From positions 1-64,000 of the forward strand of contig CAIMLR010000012.1 of the NCBI GenBank assembly GCA_903842345.1: a stretch of 64,000 nucleotides of DNA. The letters run 5' to 3'. The DNA comes from an uncultured Myxococcales bacterium (GTDB lineage Bacteria > Myxococcota_A > UBA9042). A program made the translations under genes and the position numbers. Below the pieces are notes generated by a model. The model did no database searches. It was not told the origin of the DNA and saw only the letters and a list, made by a program, of their open reading frames with translations. Shown piece after piece: positions 24,473 to 33,644 of this stretch. Position 1 is the stretch's first letter. Each line of letters opens with the position of its first letter.

Positions 24473-25588
24473 ATGCCACAGCCACTGAACCAGCCTGAGA
24501 CTCCCCTGCCCGCCGGCGCGTGGCGTCCCGATGCGCTCGTCGCTGCGCTGCGCCACGCTGGCCTGCGGCCGATGCAGGCGCGCGATGCCGCCAAAGTGTG
24601 GATGAACGCGTACTACCGTGAGGGTCTGGATCGCGATGCCGCGCTCGCCCGCGTGCCGCCGGTTCAAGCCGCCCAGCTCGCGCCGCTGCTCGCCGATGAC
24701 CGGCCGCTCCTGAAGGTGGAGGAGGTCGTCGCGCTGGACCACACGCGCCGCCTGCTCTGGCAAACCGCAGACGGCCTCGTCATCGAGAGCGTCATCATCC
24801 CCGCCGACAACGGCCAACGCGTCACGCTCTGCGTCTCCAGTCAGGTCGGCTGCGGCCGGCGCTGCGCCTTTTGCGAAACGGGCCGCCTGGGCCTCGTGCG
24901 CAACCTCGGCGTGGACGAAATCGTCGGGCAATTTCGCCTCGCCAACGCCATCTGGAACGACGTGCGCGACGCGCTGCCGGCCATCAGCAACGTCGTATTC
25001 ATGGGCATGGGCGAGCCGCTGGACAACCTCGACAACGTGGTCGACGCCATCGCGGTCCTCACGCATGACTGGGTGTACGGCCTCTCCGCGCGCAAGATTT
25101 CCGTCAGCACCGTCGGCGTCGCCAAGAACTTTGGGGCATTTTTCGCGCGCAGCTCGGCCAACCTCGCGCTGAGCCTGAACGCGCCGGACGACGCGCGCCG
25201 CAGCCAGCTGATGCCGGTGAACCAACGCGTGCCGATGGCGGATCTGAAGAGCGCGCTGCTGGCGAGTCTCCCGCGCGGTCGGTCGGTGCTCGTCGAGTAC
25301 ATCCTTTTTGCCGGCCTGAACGACGCGCCCGCCGATGCCGAGCTCCTGCGCGCGTGGCTGGAAGGCGTGCCGGCGCGGCTCAACTTGATTCCCGCCAATC
25401 CCGGTCCGGATGCGCGGCTGCAGAGTCCAACGCAGGAGGCGGTGTGGGCGTTCCAGAAGCAGCTGCTCGATGCCGGCGTGCGCGTGATGGTGCGCTACCC
25501 GCACGGGCGCGACGTGGGCGGCGCGTGTGGTCAGCTGGCGGGCGCGCATCGCCAGAAGCGCGGCCAGCGGGAGGAAGCCAATGGCTGA
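24473..25588 (+). CDS. rlmN: RlmN-type radical SAM rRNA/tRNA adenine methyltransferase
   Basis: Methylates C2 of A2503 in 23S rRNA (and A37 in some tRNAs) by a radical SAM mechanism. The 371-residue protein binds its 4Fe-4S cluster with CGRRCAFC (Cys127, Cys131, Cys134), has FMGMGEPLDN for SAM, the VEYILFAGLND segment, and Cys352 in GGACGQL as the methyl-relaying or thiolate cysteine. Family assignment to RlmN rather than Cfr rests on general layout. The ATG at 24473 lacks a clear ribosome site. Its stop overlaps the start of the ABC ATPase gene by 8 bases. Confidence 0.87.
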   Translation: MPQPLNQPETPLPAGAWRPDALVAALRHAGLRPMQARDAAKVWMNAYYREGLDRDAALARVPPVQAAQLAPLLADDRPLLKVEEVVALDHTRRLLWQTADGLVIESVIIPADNGQRVTLCVSSQVGCGRRCAFCETGRLGLVRNLGVDEIVGQFRLANAIWNDVRDALPAISNVVFMGMGEPLDNLDNVVDAIAVLTHDWVYGLSARKISVSTVGVAKNFGAFFARSSANLALSLNAPDDARRSQLMPVNQRVPMADLKSALLASLPRGRSVLVEYILFAGLNDAPADAELLRAWLEGVPARLNLIPANPGPDARLQSPTQEAVWAFQKQLLDAGVRVMVRYPHGRDVGGACGQLAGAHRQKRGQREEANG

Positions 25589-26531
25589 TCTCACCCAAGG
25601 CGCCAAGATTCTTGTCGCGCGCGGCCTCGTCAAATCCTACAACGGCAAACGCGTCGTCGACGGCCTCGACCTGGATCTCGGCGCAGGCAGCGTCCTCGGC
25701 TTGCTCGGCCCCAACGGCGCGGGCAAAACCACGACGCTGCGCATGCTCTACGGCTTCAACGAACCTGACGCGGGCGAAATCCGCTACGACGGCAAGCTCT
25801 TGCGCGACAACCGCGACGAACTCAAAGGCTGGATCGGCGTCTGCACGCAACACGACACGCTGGACCACGACTTCACGGTTGAGCAGAATCTCCGCATCTA
25901 CGCGTCCTATTTCCGCCCCAAGCTGCCGGACGTGACCCGCCGCGTCGCGGAATTGCTGGACACCTTTGGCCTGGCCGAGTTCGCCAAGCAGCCGCCTCGC
26001 GAGCTGTCGGGCGGCTACCAGCGGCGGCTGATGATTGCGCGGTCGATTGTGCAGAAGCCGCGCGTGCTGTTCATGGACGAGCCGACCACGGGCCTGGATC
26101 CGGCCGCGCGCGTTGACGTGTGGCGGCTTGTGTCGGCGCTGCGAGCGGACGGCATGGCGATCGTGCTGACGACGCACTACATGGACGAAGCCGAGCGGCT
26201 CAGCGACGCGATCACGGTGCTGGCGCGCGGCAAGGCGGTGGCCCGTGGAACGCCGCGGGAGATTCTTGGCGAAGTGCTGGGCGAGCACGTCGCGGTGCTG
26301 GACGTAGCGGACGTCGACGCGAGCGCGCTGCAAATGTGGTCAAAGGCGCGCACGGGCAATCCGCCAGCGCGCGTGCTGGACGAGTGGCAGATTCCGCTGA
26401 CGGCCAACCAGCTTGCGGCGTTTTCAGAAGCGTTTTCCCACTGCCGGTTCACGGTGCGCCAGCCGACGCTGGACGACTTGTTCCTGCGCTTGGCCATTGA
26501 AGCGCCGCGCGATCCTGAGGAGACCCGATGA
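25581..26531 (+). CDS. ABC exporter ATPase (NodI-like)
   Basis: A 316-residue ATP-binding subunit of an ABC-2 type exporter. It has Walker A GPNGAGKTTT near residue 43, signature ELSGGYQRR, Walker B VLFMDEPTTGLDP and the H-loop TTHYMDEAER. The C-terminal 90 residues after the nucleotide-binding domain are typical of NodI/DrrA proteins. GGAGG precedes the ATG at 25581 and lies inside the end of rlmN. The permease gene overlaps its stop as ATGA. The pair resembles NodI-NodJ, but such exporters handle many substrates, so none is assigned. Confidence 0.88.
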   Translation: MADLTQGAKILVARGLVKSYNGKRVVDGLDLDLGAGSVLGLLGPNGAGKTTTLRMLYGFNEPDAGEIRYDGKLLRDNRDELKGWIGVCTQHDTLDHDFTVEQNLRIYASYFRPKLPDVTRRVAELLDTFGLAEFAKQPPRELSGGYQRRLMIARSIVQKPRVLFMDEPTTGLDPAARVDVWRLVSALRADGMAIVLTTHYMDEAERLSDAITVLARGKAVARGTPREILGEVLGEHVAVLDVADVDASALQMWSKARTGNPPARVLDEWQIPLTANQLAAFSEAFSHCRFTVRQPTLDDLFLRLAIEAPRDPEETR

Positions 26532-27346
26532 GGTGGAATCCGCGTCTCCGCGACCTGCCCGATTGGCGCACCCGTGCGGTCTTTGAGCGCAACGCTCAGG
26601 TCTATCTCCGCAATTGGCGCACGGCGTTCCTGCCGCCCGCGCTGGAGCCCATCGTCTCCCTCCTGGCGTTTGGCATTGGCCTCGGCGCCTACGTCGGCGC
26701 GATGAAGTGGCACGGCCAGACGGTCGATTACATCAGCTACATGGCGCCTGGCCTCGTCGCGCAAACCGTCTTCGCCACGCCGTTTTTCGAGTCGCTCTAC
26801 TCGAGCTACGTGCGCATGTTCTATCAGAAGACCTGGGATGGCCTGCTGGCCACGCAGGTCGAATTGCGCCACATCGTCTGGGGTGAAATCACCTGGGCCA
26901 GCGCCCGCGGCGTCATGAACGCGAGCGTTGTCTGCGTCGTCCTGGCGGCGGCCAACGCGCTGGGCGTGCTGCACATCCACACGGCGTGGTTGCTCGCGCT
27001 GCCGCTCATCGGCTTCCTCGCCGGCTGGTGCTTCGCGGCATTTGGCCTGTGCTTCACGGCGCTCGTGCCCAGCATCGACCACATGAACTTCCCGGTCTTT
27101 CTCGTGGGAATTCCGCTTGGGCTCATCAGCAACACGTATTTTCCCATCGACCCGCACAACGCGATTCTGGCCACGGCGATGCAGGCAAATCCGATCTACC
27201 ACCTCGCAGAGTTGTACCGCGCGCTGCTGCTTGGCAATGGTCCTGACGTGCACTTGGCGTGGCTGGCCGGCACATCGGCGATTTGGCTGCTGGTTTTCGC
27301 GACCGCGGCGCAGACGCTGGTGCACCGGCGCGTCCTCGGCGAGTAG
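26528..27346 (+). CDS. ABC-2 type exporter permease (NodJ-like)
   Basis: Membrane subunit of the exporter encoded just upstream, 272 residues with six predicted helices. The N-terminal cytoplasmic part ends in VFERNAQVYLRNWRT; VSLLAFGIGLGAYVG forms the first helix and the conserved family segment NPIYHLAELYRALLLG lies before the last helix. It closely follows the length and order of NodJ-type permeases. The start overlaps the ATPase stop (ATGA). It converges on gpmI with an 18-base gap. Confidence 0.87.
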   Translation: MRWNPRLRDLPDWRTRAVFERNAQVYLRNWRTAFLPPALEPIVSLLAFGIGLGAYVGAMKWHGQTVDYISYMAPGLVAQTVFATPFFESLYSSYVRMFYQKTWDGLLATQVELRHIVWGEITWASARGVMNASVVCVVLAAANALGVLHIHTAWLLALPLIGFLAGWCFAAFGLCFTALVPSIDHMNFPVFLVGIPLGLISNTYFPIDPHNAILATAMQANPIYHLAELYRALLLGNGPDVHLAWLAGTSAIWLLVFATAAQTLVHRRVLGE

Positions 27347-27364
27347 CGGCGGCCGCGACCGCCC

Positions 27365-29038
27365 CTATCCGTTTGCCGCAATCAGGCTCGGCGCATAGTC
27401 TTTCGGCGCCTCGTACCCCAGCAGGTTGAACAGCGTCGCCGCGATGTTGGCCAAACCCGGCGTCTCGCCCATCGCGACGAAATCGCGGAAATGCCAGTCG
27501 TTGGCGTGCCGCGGGTCAAAGATGGTCAGCGGCACCGGGTTGAGCGTGTGGCTCGTCTTTGGCAACGGCGCGCCCGTGACGTCGCACAGCGGCCGGCCTT
27601 TGCTGTCGCGCATCCACATGTCGTCCGCGTTGCCGTGATCGGCCGTCACCACGAGGATCCCGCCCATCTCCCGCACCACATCCATCAGCCGGCCGATTTC
27701 CGCGTCCAGCGTCTGGATGGCGCTGATCGTCGCCGGCAGATTGCCCGTGTGGCCCACCATGTCGCCATTTGGATAGTTCAGACGCACAAAGTTCGGCGGA
27801 TCCTGCACTGCCAGCGTGGCCAGCACCAGGTCGGTGATTTCGTGGGCGCGCATCTCAGGTTTTTGGTCAAACGCCACGCGATCAGACGGCACCTCCGCGT
27901 ATTCCTCAAACGCCGGCGCCAGCAGACCGGAACGATTCCCGTTCCAGAAATACGTCACGTGGCCGAATTTCTGCGTTTCCGACACGGCCAACGTCGTCAG
28001 CCGCAACTCGGCCAGAAACTCGCCCATCGTGCGCTCGATCACCGGCGGCTCGACGAGAAAGCGCTTGGGCAGCGCCAGATCGCCGTCGTATTGCATCATG
28101 CCGGCATAGCGAACTTTGGGCCGGGGACCGCGGTCAAAAGCGTCAAACTCGGTGTCCTCAAATGCCCGCGTCAGCTCGATGGCGCGGTCGCCGCGGAAAT
28201 TCCACAGCACAAACGCGTCGCCGTCCTCCACCCGGCCGATCGGCTTGTCGGCGTGATCGACGATGACGAACGGCCCCAGTGTCTGGTCGCTTTTTCCGCC
28301 GGGCTCGGCGCGCAACACCGCGAGCGCGTCCTTGACGCTGGCGAAACCGCGGCCTTTGCCACGCACATGCGTGTCCCAACCGCGCGCGACCATGGACCAA
28401 TCCGCGTCGTAGCGGTCCATCGTGATCGCCATGCGCCCGCCGCCTGACGCGATTTTGTAGTCGCGATCAGCGTAGACGTGCATCCCCGCTTCCAGCATCT
28501 GCACAAAAGTGTCAAAGGTCCCTTCCGCGACGTCCCGCCCATCGGCCAGCACGTGCACGCGAACGCGGTGGACATGCGCATGATCGGCCGCGGCGACAAG
28601 CGCCAGGACATGGTCAATGTGCGAGTGGACGTTGCCATCGCTCAGCAAGCCGCAAAGATGCAGCGTGTGAGGCCGTTTTTCGCCGACCGCCTCCATCAGC
28701 CAACGCCACGTCGCGCCTTCCCAGATGCGCCCCGAGGCAATCGCGTCCTGCACCAGCGCGGCGCCTTGGCGAAAAATCCGGCCTGCGCCCATCGCGTTGT
28801 GGCCCACCTCCGAGTTGCCCATGTCGGCATCCGATGGCATCCCGACCGCGACGCCGTGCGCGGCCAACGTCACCGTCGGCGAACAGCGCCACAGCCGTTC
28901 GAGATTCGGCTTGCGGGCCAGCGCGACGGCATCGCCGCCATCGCCCAAGCCCCAGCCCACGCCATCCAGAATCGCCAGCACCAGCGGCCCTACCGGCTTG
29001 GGGATCCCTTGCAGCAGCGGCAGTTTCTCAACGGACAT
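27365..29038 (-). CDS. gpmI: 2,3-bisphosphoglycerate-independent phosphoglycerate mutase
   Basis: Interconverts 3- and 2-phosphoglycerate in glycolysis with two Mn ions and a phosphoserine intermediate. The 557-residue enzyme shows ILDGVGWG (metal Asp), DADMGNSEVGHNAMGAGR with the nucleophilic Ser, NFRGDRAIELT, and near the C-terminus VTADHGNADDM with metal His/Asp residues. Length is slightly above the E. coli enzyme. ATG at 29038 is preferred over further upstream starts because AAGGA lies eight bases before it. It is a single gene, divergent from the FixH/YtkA-like lipoprotein. Confidence 0.95.
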   Translation of the reverse strand: MSVEKLPLLQGIPKPVGPLVLAILDGVGWGLGDGGDAVALARKPNLERLWRCSPTVTLAAHGVAVGMPSDADMGNSEVGHNAMGAGRIFRQGAALVQDAIASGRIWEGATWRWLMEAVGEKRPHTLHLCGLLSDGNVHSHIDHVLALVAAADHAHVHRVRVHVLADGRDVAEGTFDTFVQMLEAGMHVYADRDYKIASGGGRMAITMDRYDADWSMVARGWDTHVRGKGRGFASVKDALAVLRAEPGGKSDQTLGPFVIVDHADKPIGRVEDGDAFVLWNFRGDRAIELTRAFEDTEFDAFDRGPRPKVRYAGMMQYDGDLALPKRFLVEPPVIERTMGEFLAELRLTTLAVSETQKFGHVTYFWNGNRSGLLAPAFEEYAEVPSDRVAFDQKPEMRAHEITDLVLATLAVQDPPNFVRLNYPNGDMVGHTGNLPATISAIQTLDAEIGRLMDVVREMGGILVVTADHGNADDMWMRDSKGRPLCDVTGAPLPKTSHTLNPVPLTIFDPRHANDWHFRDFVAMGETPGLANIAATLFNLLGYEAPKDYAPSLIAANG

Positions 29039-29177
29039 GACTCCCATCCTTTGCGCGAAAAGCACGTGCCCGACAACGTCCGGCGTGCAACAGGATAGCC
29101 CGATTTGCCCGCGCGACAACGTCTGGCATCGACGGCGCCCCAATGAGCGCCTACACTCCCGCGGTGTGGAGGTTCAC

Positions 29178-29588
29178 GTGCGCCGACTGCTCCTGCTATT
29201 TTTTCTGGCCCTTGCGCCGCTACCGGCCTGCCAAACGTCGAGTGTCGGAACCGGCATCGTGACCGGCAAGACCGTGACAACGGACGACGCGCTCTACCAG
29301 ATCGCCTGGAGCGCGGTCGACCCGCTGCCGCGGTCGGGCGGCAAGATCGACCTGTACGTGACGGACAAGAGCGGCCAGCCCAGCGATGGCCTGACTGTGG
29401 AAGTCGTGCCGTGGATGCCAGCGATGGGCCATGGCGCGTCGGTCTACCCGACCGTGAGCGCGCTGGGCGCGGGCCACTACGTCGCGCAGCCGCTGGAGCT
29501 CTCGATGGCCGGCACGTGGCAGTTGCGCATCAAACTCACCAAGGGCGCGCAGGAGAGCCATGCGGCGATTGACGTGGACGTGCCTTAG
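29178..29588 (+). CDS. FixH/YtkA-like lipoprotein
   Basis: A 136-residue lipoprotein with signal ending LAPLPACQ. The mature domain is a small beta sandwich of the FixH/YtkA type: LYVTDKSGQPSDGLTVEVVP, then WMPAMGHGAS, then GHYVAQPLELSMAGTWQLRI. The Met/His motif MPAMGH is seen in copper-related periplasmic proteins of this fold, so metal binding is possible but unproven. GTG at 29178 is chosen because GGAGG lies five bases upstream. The last 29 bases overlap the start of the outer-membrane protein gene, so the two are translationally coupled. Confidence 0.75.
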   Translation: MRRLLLLFFLALAPLPACQTSSVGTGIVTGKTVTTDDALYQIAWSAVDPLPRSGGKIDLYVTDKSGQPSDGLTVEVVPWMPAMGHGASVYPTVSALGAGHYVAQPLELSMAGTWQLRIKLTKGAQESHAAIDVDVP

Positions 29589-30477
29589 CGTCCTGCTGTG
29601 CGCAGTCGGCTGGTCGGGCAGCGCGTGGGCCCAAGCGTGCTGTTCCGGCGGCCAAGCCGTGACGCCGATTCGCCTGGGCGACCTGGAGCGCGCCGCCGCG
29701 GGCTTTGTGCTGCGGACGTCGGGCGGGCTGGGCAGCATCGATGCAGGCGGGGTCTGGCGGACGACGGCGGCGGGCACGCACGACATCAACCTGGAGCAGG
29801 ACCTGCTGGCGGCCGTGCGCGTGCACAAGCGGGTGCAGGTCGCGCTGACGTTGCCGTGGCTGGAGACGGCGCGCAATGCGCCCGGCGTGCCGTGGGCTTC
29901 CGGCCAAGGGCTGGGCGACATCGATCTGGCGGCGCGTGCCGACGTGAGCCGCTTGGACGACGCGCGGCCATGGCCGGCGCTGGCGGTTGTGGCAGGTGTC
30001 ACGATGCCGACGGGACGCGCGGCGGACGCGGCAAAAGCGCCGCTGGCGACGGACGTGACCGGGACGGGAACATGGCAGTTGCGCGCGGCGGTCGTGCTGG
30101 AGCGGCAATGGCAGCCGTGGCTTTTGCAGCTGGCGGGCGTGCTGACGTGGGCGGCGCCGCACACGGTCGGCGAGCTACACGCGCAGCAAGGGATGTCCGG
30201 CACCGTGACGGCCGCGGTGGTGCGCGAGTTGCCGCTGGACCTGTTTGGCTCGGTGGCGCTGACGTGGCTGGGCGCGGGCGCCTCGACGCTCAATGGCCAG
30301 ACGCTGGCGAACAGCGGGCGGAGCCAGTGGACGGCGGCCGCGTCCGTGCTGTGGCAGGCAAGCGCGCGGTGGCGGGTGCATGGCGGCGTGACGACGCAAC
30401 TGCCGCTGCCGGACCTGAGCCAAAACGCGACGGTGACGCTCGGCGGCGTGCTGGGCGCGGTGTATGTGTGGCCCTAG
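29560..30477 (+). CDS. Outer-membrane beta-barrel protein (MetA/phenol-degradation type)
   Basis: A 305-residue exported protein with signal peptide ending SAWAQ. The mature part starts ACCSGG and continues with alternating hydrophobic strands typical of transporter-like barrels annotated as 'MetA-pathway of phenol degradation', with VVAGVTMPTGRA as the characteristic turn. The C-terminus VYVWP is not a classical terminal Phe. The ATG at 29560 lies within the FixH-like gene. A pair of exported proteins with a metal-like motif and a barrel may serve metal handling or export; this is inference. Confidence 0.7.
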   Translation: MRRLTWTCLSVLLCAVGWSGSAWAQACCSGGQAVTPIRLGDLERAAAGFVLRTSGGLGSIDAGGVWRTTAAGTHDINLEQDLLAAVRVHKRVQVALTLPWLETARNAPGVPWASGQGLGDIDLAARADVSRLDDARPWPALAVVAGVTMPTGRAADAAKAPLATDVTGTGTWQLRAAVVLERQWQPWLLQLAGVLTWAAPHTVGELHAQQGMSGTVTAAVVRELPLDLFGSVALTWLGAGASTLNGQTLANSGRSQWTAAASVLWQASARWRVHGGVTTQLPLPDLSQNATVTLGGVLGAVYVWP

Positions 30478-30637
30478 CGGAGGGGCAAATCGCCGCGACT
30501 CCGGCGCCAGGTCCGACGTCGTCGCGTCAGCCGACTGGGTCGCGGGCCTACGCGGCCGAGGCCAAGCGCCCGGTAGCCGGATTCGGCGTGCACAGTGTAT
30601 CTTTCACCGCCGCGATGATCGCAGGAGACAAGCCCCG

Positions 30638-30949
30638 ATGAACCAGCAGTTCGACAACGTTACGGTCCAGACACGAGCCAACGTCTTCTTTGACGGCCAT
30701 TGCGTGTCACACACAGTTACGCTGCCGGACGGCAGCCGCAAGTCCGTTGGGGTCATCCTCCCCAGCACGCTGCGATTTGATTTGACGACCCGCGAGGTCA
30801 TGGAAGTGGTCGAAGGCGCGGCGTTTGTCGCGATCAACGGCGGCAAGGAGACGGCGTTCCTCGCCGGTCAGAGCTGGTCGGTTGACGCCGGCGGCTACTT
30901 CGTCATCCGCGTGGAAGCACCGGTCCACTACATCTGCCACTTTGGCTAG
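30638..30949 (+). CDS. ppnP: Pyrimidine/purine nucleoside phosphorylase (PpnP)
   Basis: Small cupin of 103 residues that phosphorolyses several nucleosides to base and ribose 1-phosphate. It matches the family (formerly DUF1255) along its length: N-terminal FDNVTVQTRANVFFDG, VTLPDGSRKSVGVILP, LPS...RFDLTTREVMEVVEG, and the C-terminal VEAPVHYICHFG. AGGAG lies ten bases before the ATG at 30638. The gene appears monocistronic. Confidence 0.9.
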   Translation: MNQQFDNVTVQTRANVFFDGHCVSHTVTLPDGSRKSVGVILPSTLRFDLTTREVMEVVEGAAFVAINGGKETAFLAGQSWSVDAGGYFVIRVEAPVHYICHFG

Positions 30950-31072
30950 TGCGGCGATCCGGCGCTGGATCGAGCCGGGCAAAGCGGCGGCGTGCGGCGC
31001 CAGCCCAAGCGACGGTCGCGGCGCAGCGACGTCCGCAGCCGAGTGGGCAATTTGACGACCCGGAGGGGCAAG

Positions 31073-32587
31073 ATGCATCAATTCGCGTGGATCCTCAGCA
31101 TCAGCAGCGCAATCCTCATCGCGGGCTGCGGCAGCGCGCCATCGCCAAGCACAAGCGGCGCCGACGCCAGCGCTGACACCGGCCCGGTCGGCATCACCGC
31201 CACGGGCATCGCCGCGCCCTCGCAATTCACGTGCACCTCCGCCAGCAAGAACGCCGCCGGCTTCACCTGGGCGGCAAGTCCAACCGCGGGCGTCGTCGGA
31301 TACGTCGTGGAACGCGCAGCGATGACTGGAGATTTTTCCGCGCAACCCGCCGTCGATGCCAAGACGCTGACGTTCGCCGACCTGACCGTCGCGCAGTTCG
31401 AAACCTACCGCTACCGCGTCCGCGCCAAGGTCGGCGACAAACTCGGCGATTCCTCCAACGAAGTGACGGTCGGCGCGATGCCGGCGGGTTTCCGAACCTT
31501 CGTCGGGTCCAGCATCCCGGAACGCAGCCTCGATCTCGCGCTCGACGGCAATGGCGACCCTGCGCTCCTCTTTGACAAGGACAAGGCGCTGCTCTTCTCC
31601 GCGTGGGACCGCAAGCAGGCCAACTGGAAAGTGCCGACCGTCGTGACGCCCAGCTTCCTCGACGGCGATCCGGGCAGCAACGTGGCGACGCTCGCATTTG
31701 ACCACGCCGGCAGTTCCGGCACGTTCGCCATCGTCTGGGCCAGCGCTGACGGCCAGGAGATCGACTGGGCGCTGTCGAGCGACGCCGGCAAGACCTGGCA
31801 GCAGGACACCCTCGCGGTCGCGCCCGTCAACAGCCACTTCTCGCAACCGACGCTGGCGCTGGGCAACGGCAAAGCCCACGTCGCGTGGCTGCAGGACGGC
31901 GCGCGGCTGTTTTACGCGACCGGCACGCTCTCGACACCGCCCAAGAACTGGACGGCCGACAAGGAAGCTCCGCCCGCTGTGAAGGCCGACAAGCTGCTGC
32001 CATTTGCGCCCGCCATCGCGCTCGACGCCGCGCAGTTGCCGGCCATCGCCTACTTCAGCCACGGCACGGACGACGGCGTCATCGCGACGTTCTGGCGTCC
32101 CGGCGACGCGAGCGCGCGGAGCATCATGAACTCGGAGGGCTTCCCCGACCCGCAGGCGTCGCTCAGCATCGCCTTCAAAGGGTCCGCGCCGCGCGCCGCC
32201 ATCACGTTGCACAAGTCCGCCGCGACCGTGGCGCCAGTCTGGTTCGTGACATCGTCCGACGGCAACAGTTGGGGCGTCCCGCTCGCCTTGCCCGTCGACG
32301 GCGCGGCGGCCAATCACCGCTTCACGCGGCTTGTGACAACCAGCAAGGACGCCAGCGCGATTACCTACGAATCGGGCGCCAGCGATGGCGGCAAGGGCAA
32401 ATGCGGCGACCCCAAGCTCGCGCTCTCGACCGACGGTGTGACGTGGACCACGTGCAGCCCGGACGCAGACCACGGCCGCAGCGACGTGGCGCTCGCCAGC
32501 CGCATCGCGTTGGGCGCCGACGGCAAGCGCTGGCTCGCGTGGCACAACGTGACGGACGGCAGTTTGATGGTGTGGCGCGAGCCCTGA
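31073..32587 (+). CDS. Lipoprotein with Fn3-like and beta-propeller-like domains
   Basis: A 504-residue secreted lipoprotein with lipobox LIAGC and a short Ser/Ala-rich linker. Residues about 45-135 form a fibronectin-III-like domain (GFTWAASPTAGVVGYVVERA ... YRYRVRAKVGD). The remaining 360 residues have repeats spaced like sialidase-type propeller blades, with Asp/Gly turns such as DLALDGNGDPALL, ALGNGKAHVAWL and SDDG-like segments. No sialidase catalytic Arg triad is certain, so it may be a binding rather than enzyme protein. GGAGGGG lies upstream of the ATG. It converges with the flavoprotein gene two bases away. Confidence 0.68.
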   Translation: MHQFAWILSISSAILIAGCGSAPSPSTSGADASADTGPVGITATGIAAPSQFTCTSASKNAAGFTWAASPTAGVVGYVVERAAMTGDFSAQPAVDAKTLTFADLTVAQFETYRYRVRAKVGDKLGDSSNEVTVGAMPAGFRTFVGSSIPERSLDLALDGNGDPALLFDKDKALLFSAWDRKQANWKVPTVVTPSFLDGDPGSNVATLAFDHAGSSGTFAIVWASADGQEIDWALSSDAGKTWQQDTLAVAPVNSHFSQPTLALGNGKAHVAWLQDGARLFYATGTLSTPPKNWTADKEAPPAVKADKLLPFAPAIALDAAQLPAIAYFSHGTDDGVIATFWRPGDASARSIMNSEGFPDPQASLSIAFKGSAPRAAITLHKSAATVAPVWFVTSSDGNSWGVPLALPVDGAAANHRFTRLVTTSKDASAITYESGASDGGKGKCGDPKLALSTDGVTWTTCSPDADHGRSDVALASRIALGADGKRWLAWHNVTDGSLMVWREP

Positions 32588-32589
32588 AT

Positions 32590-33567
32590 CTACAGGCAAT
32601 TCCGCAGAATCGCGTCAGCCGCCGCCCAACCCGAGAGCACCGCAGCCTCGACACGCGGCCCGCCAAACGCATCGCCAGCCATGACCAACAGCGGCGCGTC
32701 GTGGAGCACCGCGAAGGGCGTGTCGCTGGCTTGGCTCACGCGCGCGTACCGCCATTTCTTGACCTGCGACGCGACAATTCCAGCGTCGCCCAGCCAAGGC
32801 GCTGCGGCAGTTCGCAGCGTTTGGGCGATCGCCTTATCCGGTTGGTCAAATGCCGCGCGACTCCACCCTGGCGCGCCCAGGAGCGTGACCGCGTGCGCGT
32901 GCGAGGAAACGCCCTTCTGGTGATTGTCGGCCAGCCACGCCAGCGGGCCCGCTTCCGTCGGGGGCAACGCCTGGCCGCCGGGCGGGATCCGCGGCGCGCG
33001 ATCCAGCACAAGCAGCAGCGCAAGGCACGGATCGTAGGTCAACGCCGCCAGCCGCGCGCGCAGCGGTTCCGGAACCCGCCAATCGCCAATCTCCACAAGG
33101 GCGAGGGACTGCGGCACGGGCGCCGTCACCAGGACCACCTCCGCTTCATAGGTCGGTCCCGCTTGCGTCTGCACCCGCCACGTCGCGCCGCGCCGCTCGA
33201 TGTGGCTGACCTGCGTCCCGGTCACCACGTTCAGGTTCGTCGCGACGTGCTTGGCCAGCCGGTTCATACCGCCCGGAGCGGCGAAACACGGCTCGTCGGG
33301 CACCGCCTCCGTGTGCCGGACAAACCAGGGGGCGACGATTCCCTCGGCTTGCCACCGCGCCACACGCGCCTGAAAGTGCCGCTCGCGCGCCGTGAAGAAC
33401 TGCGCGCCGTGATCCAGAACCGCATCGCCGATTCGGCGCGTCGCCAAACGGCCGCCCACGCCGCTGCCCTTGTCCAGCACGGTGACCAGGAGTCCGGCGT
33501 CCTGCAGACGCTCGCCCGCGAGCAGGCCGCACATCCCGGCGCCGACGATGATGCAACGCGCGCCCAT
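32590..33567 (-). CDS. FAD-dependent amine-oxidase/renalase-like oxidoreductase
   Basis: A 325-residue flavoprotein. The N-terminal dinucleotide fold is IIVGAGMCGLLAGERL, followed by the acidic end of strand 2 (DKGSGVGGRLATRR, a renalase/protoporphyrinogen-oxidase-like motif) and DHGAQFFTAR. The C-terminus has the second FAD-contact segment VMAGDAFGGPRVEAAVLSG. Renalase-like bacterial enzymes oxidise isomeric dihydropyridine nucleotides, but substrate cannot be inferred here. A GAGG lies before the ATG at 33567. It is 76 bases downstream of the giant Cys-rich lipoprotein gene in the same direction. Confidence 0.8.
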   Translation of the reverse strand: MGARCIIVGAGMCGLLAGERLQDAGLLVTVLDKGSGVGGRLATRRIGDAVLDHGAQFFTARERHFQARVARWQAEGIVAPWFVRHTEAVPDEPCFAAPGGMNRLAKHVATNLNVVTGTQVSHIERRGATWRVQTQAGPTYEAEVVLVTAPVPQSLALVEIGDWRVPEPLRARLAALTYDPCLALLLVLDRAPRIPPGGQALPPTEAGPLAWLADNHQKGVSSHAHAVTLLGAPGWSRAAFDQPDKAIAQTLRTAAAPWLGDAGIVASQVKKWRYARVSQASDTPFAVLHDAPLLVMAGDAFGGPRVEAAVLSGWAAADAILRNCL

Positions 33568-33644
33568 GAACGCTCCTCGCGCGATCGAAATGGCCGACGC
33601 GCTGTGCAGTCAGATGCGCCACGGGGCTTGACGCTGCGCCGCGC

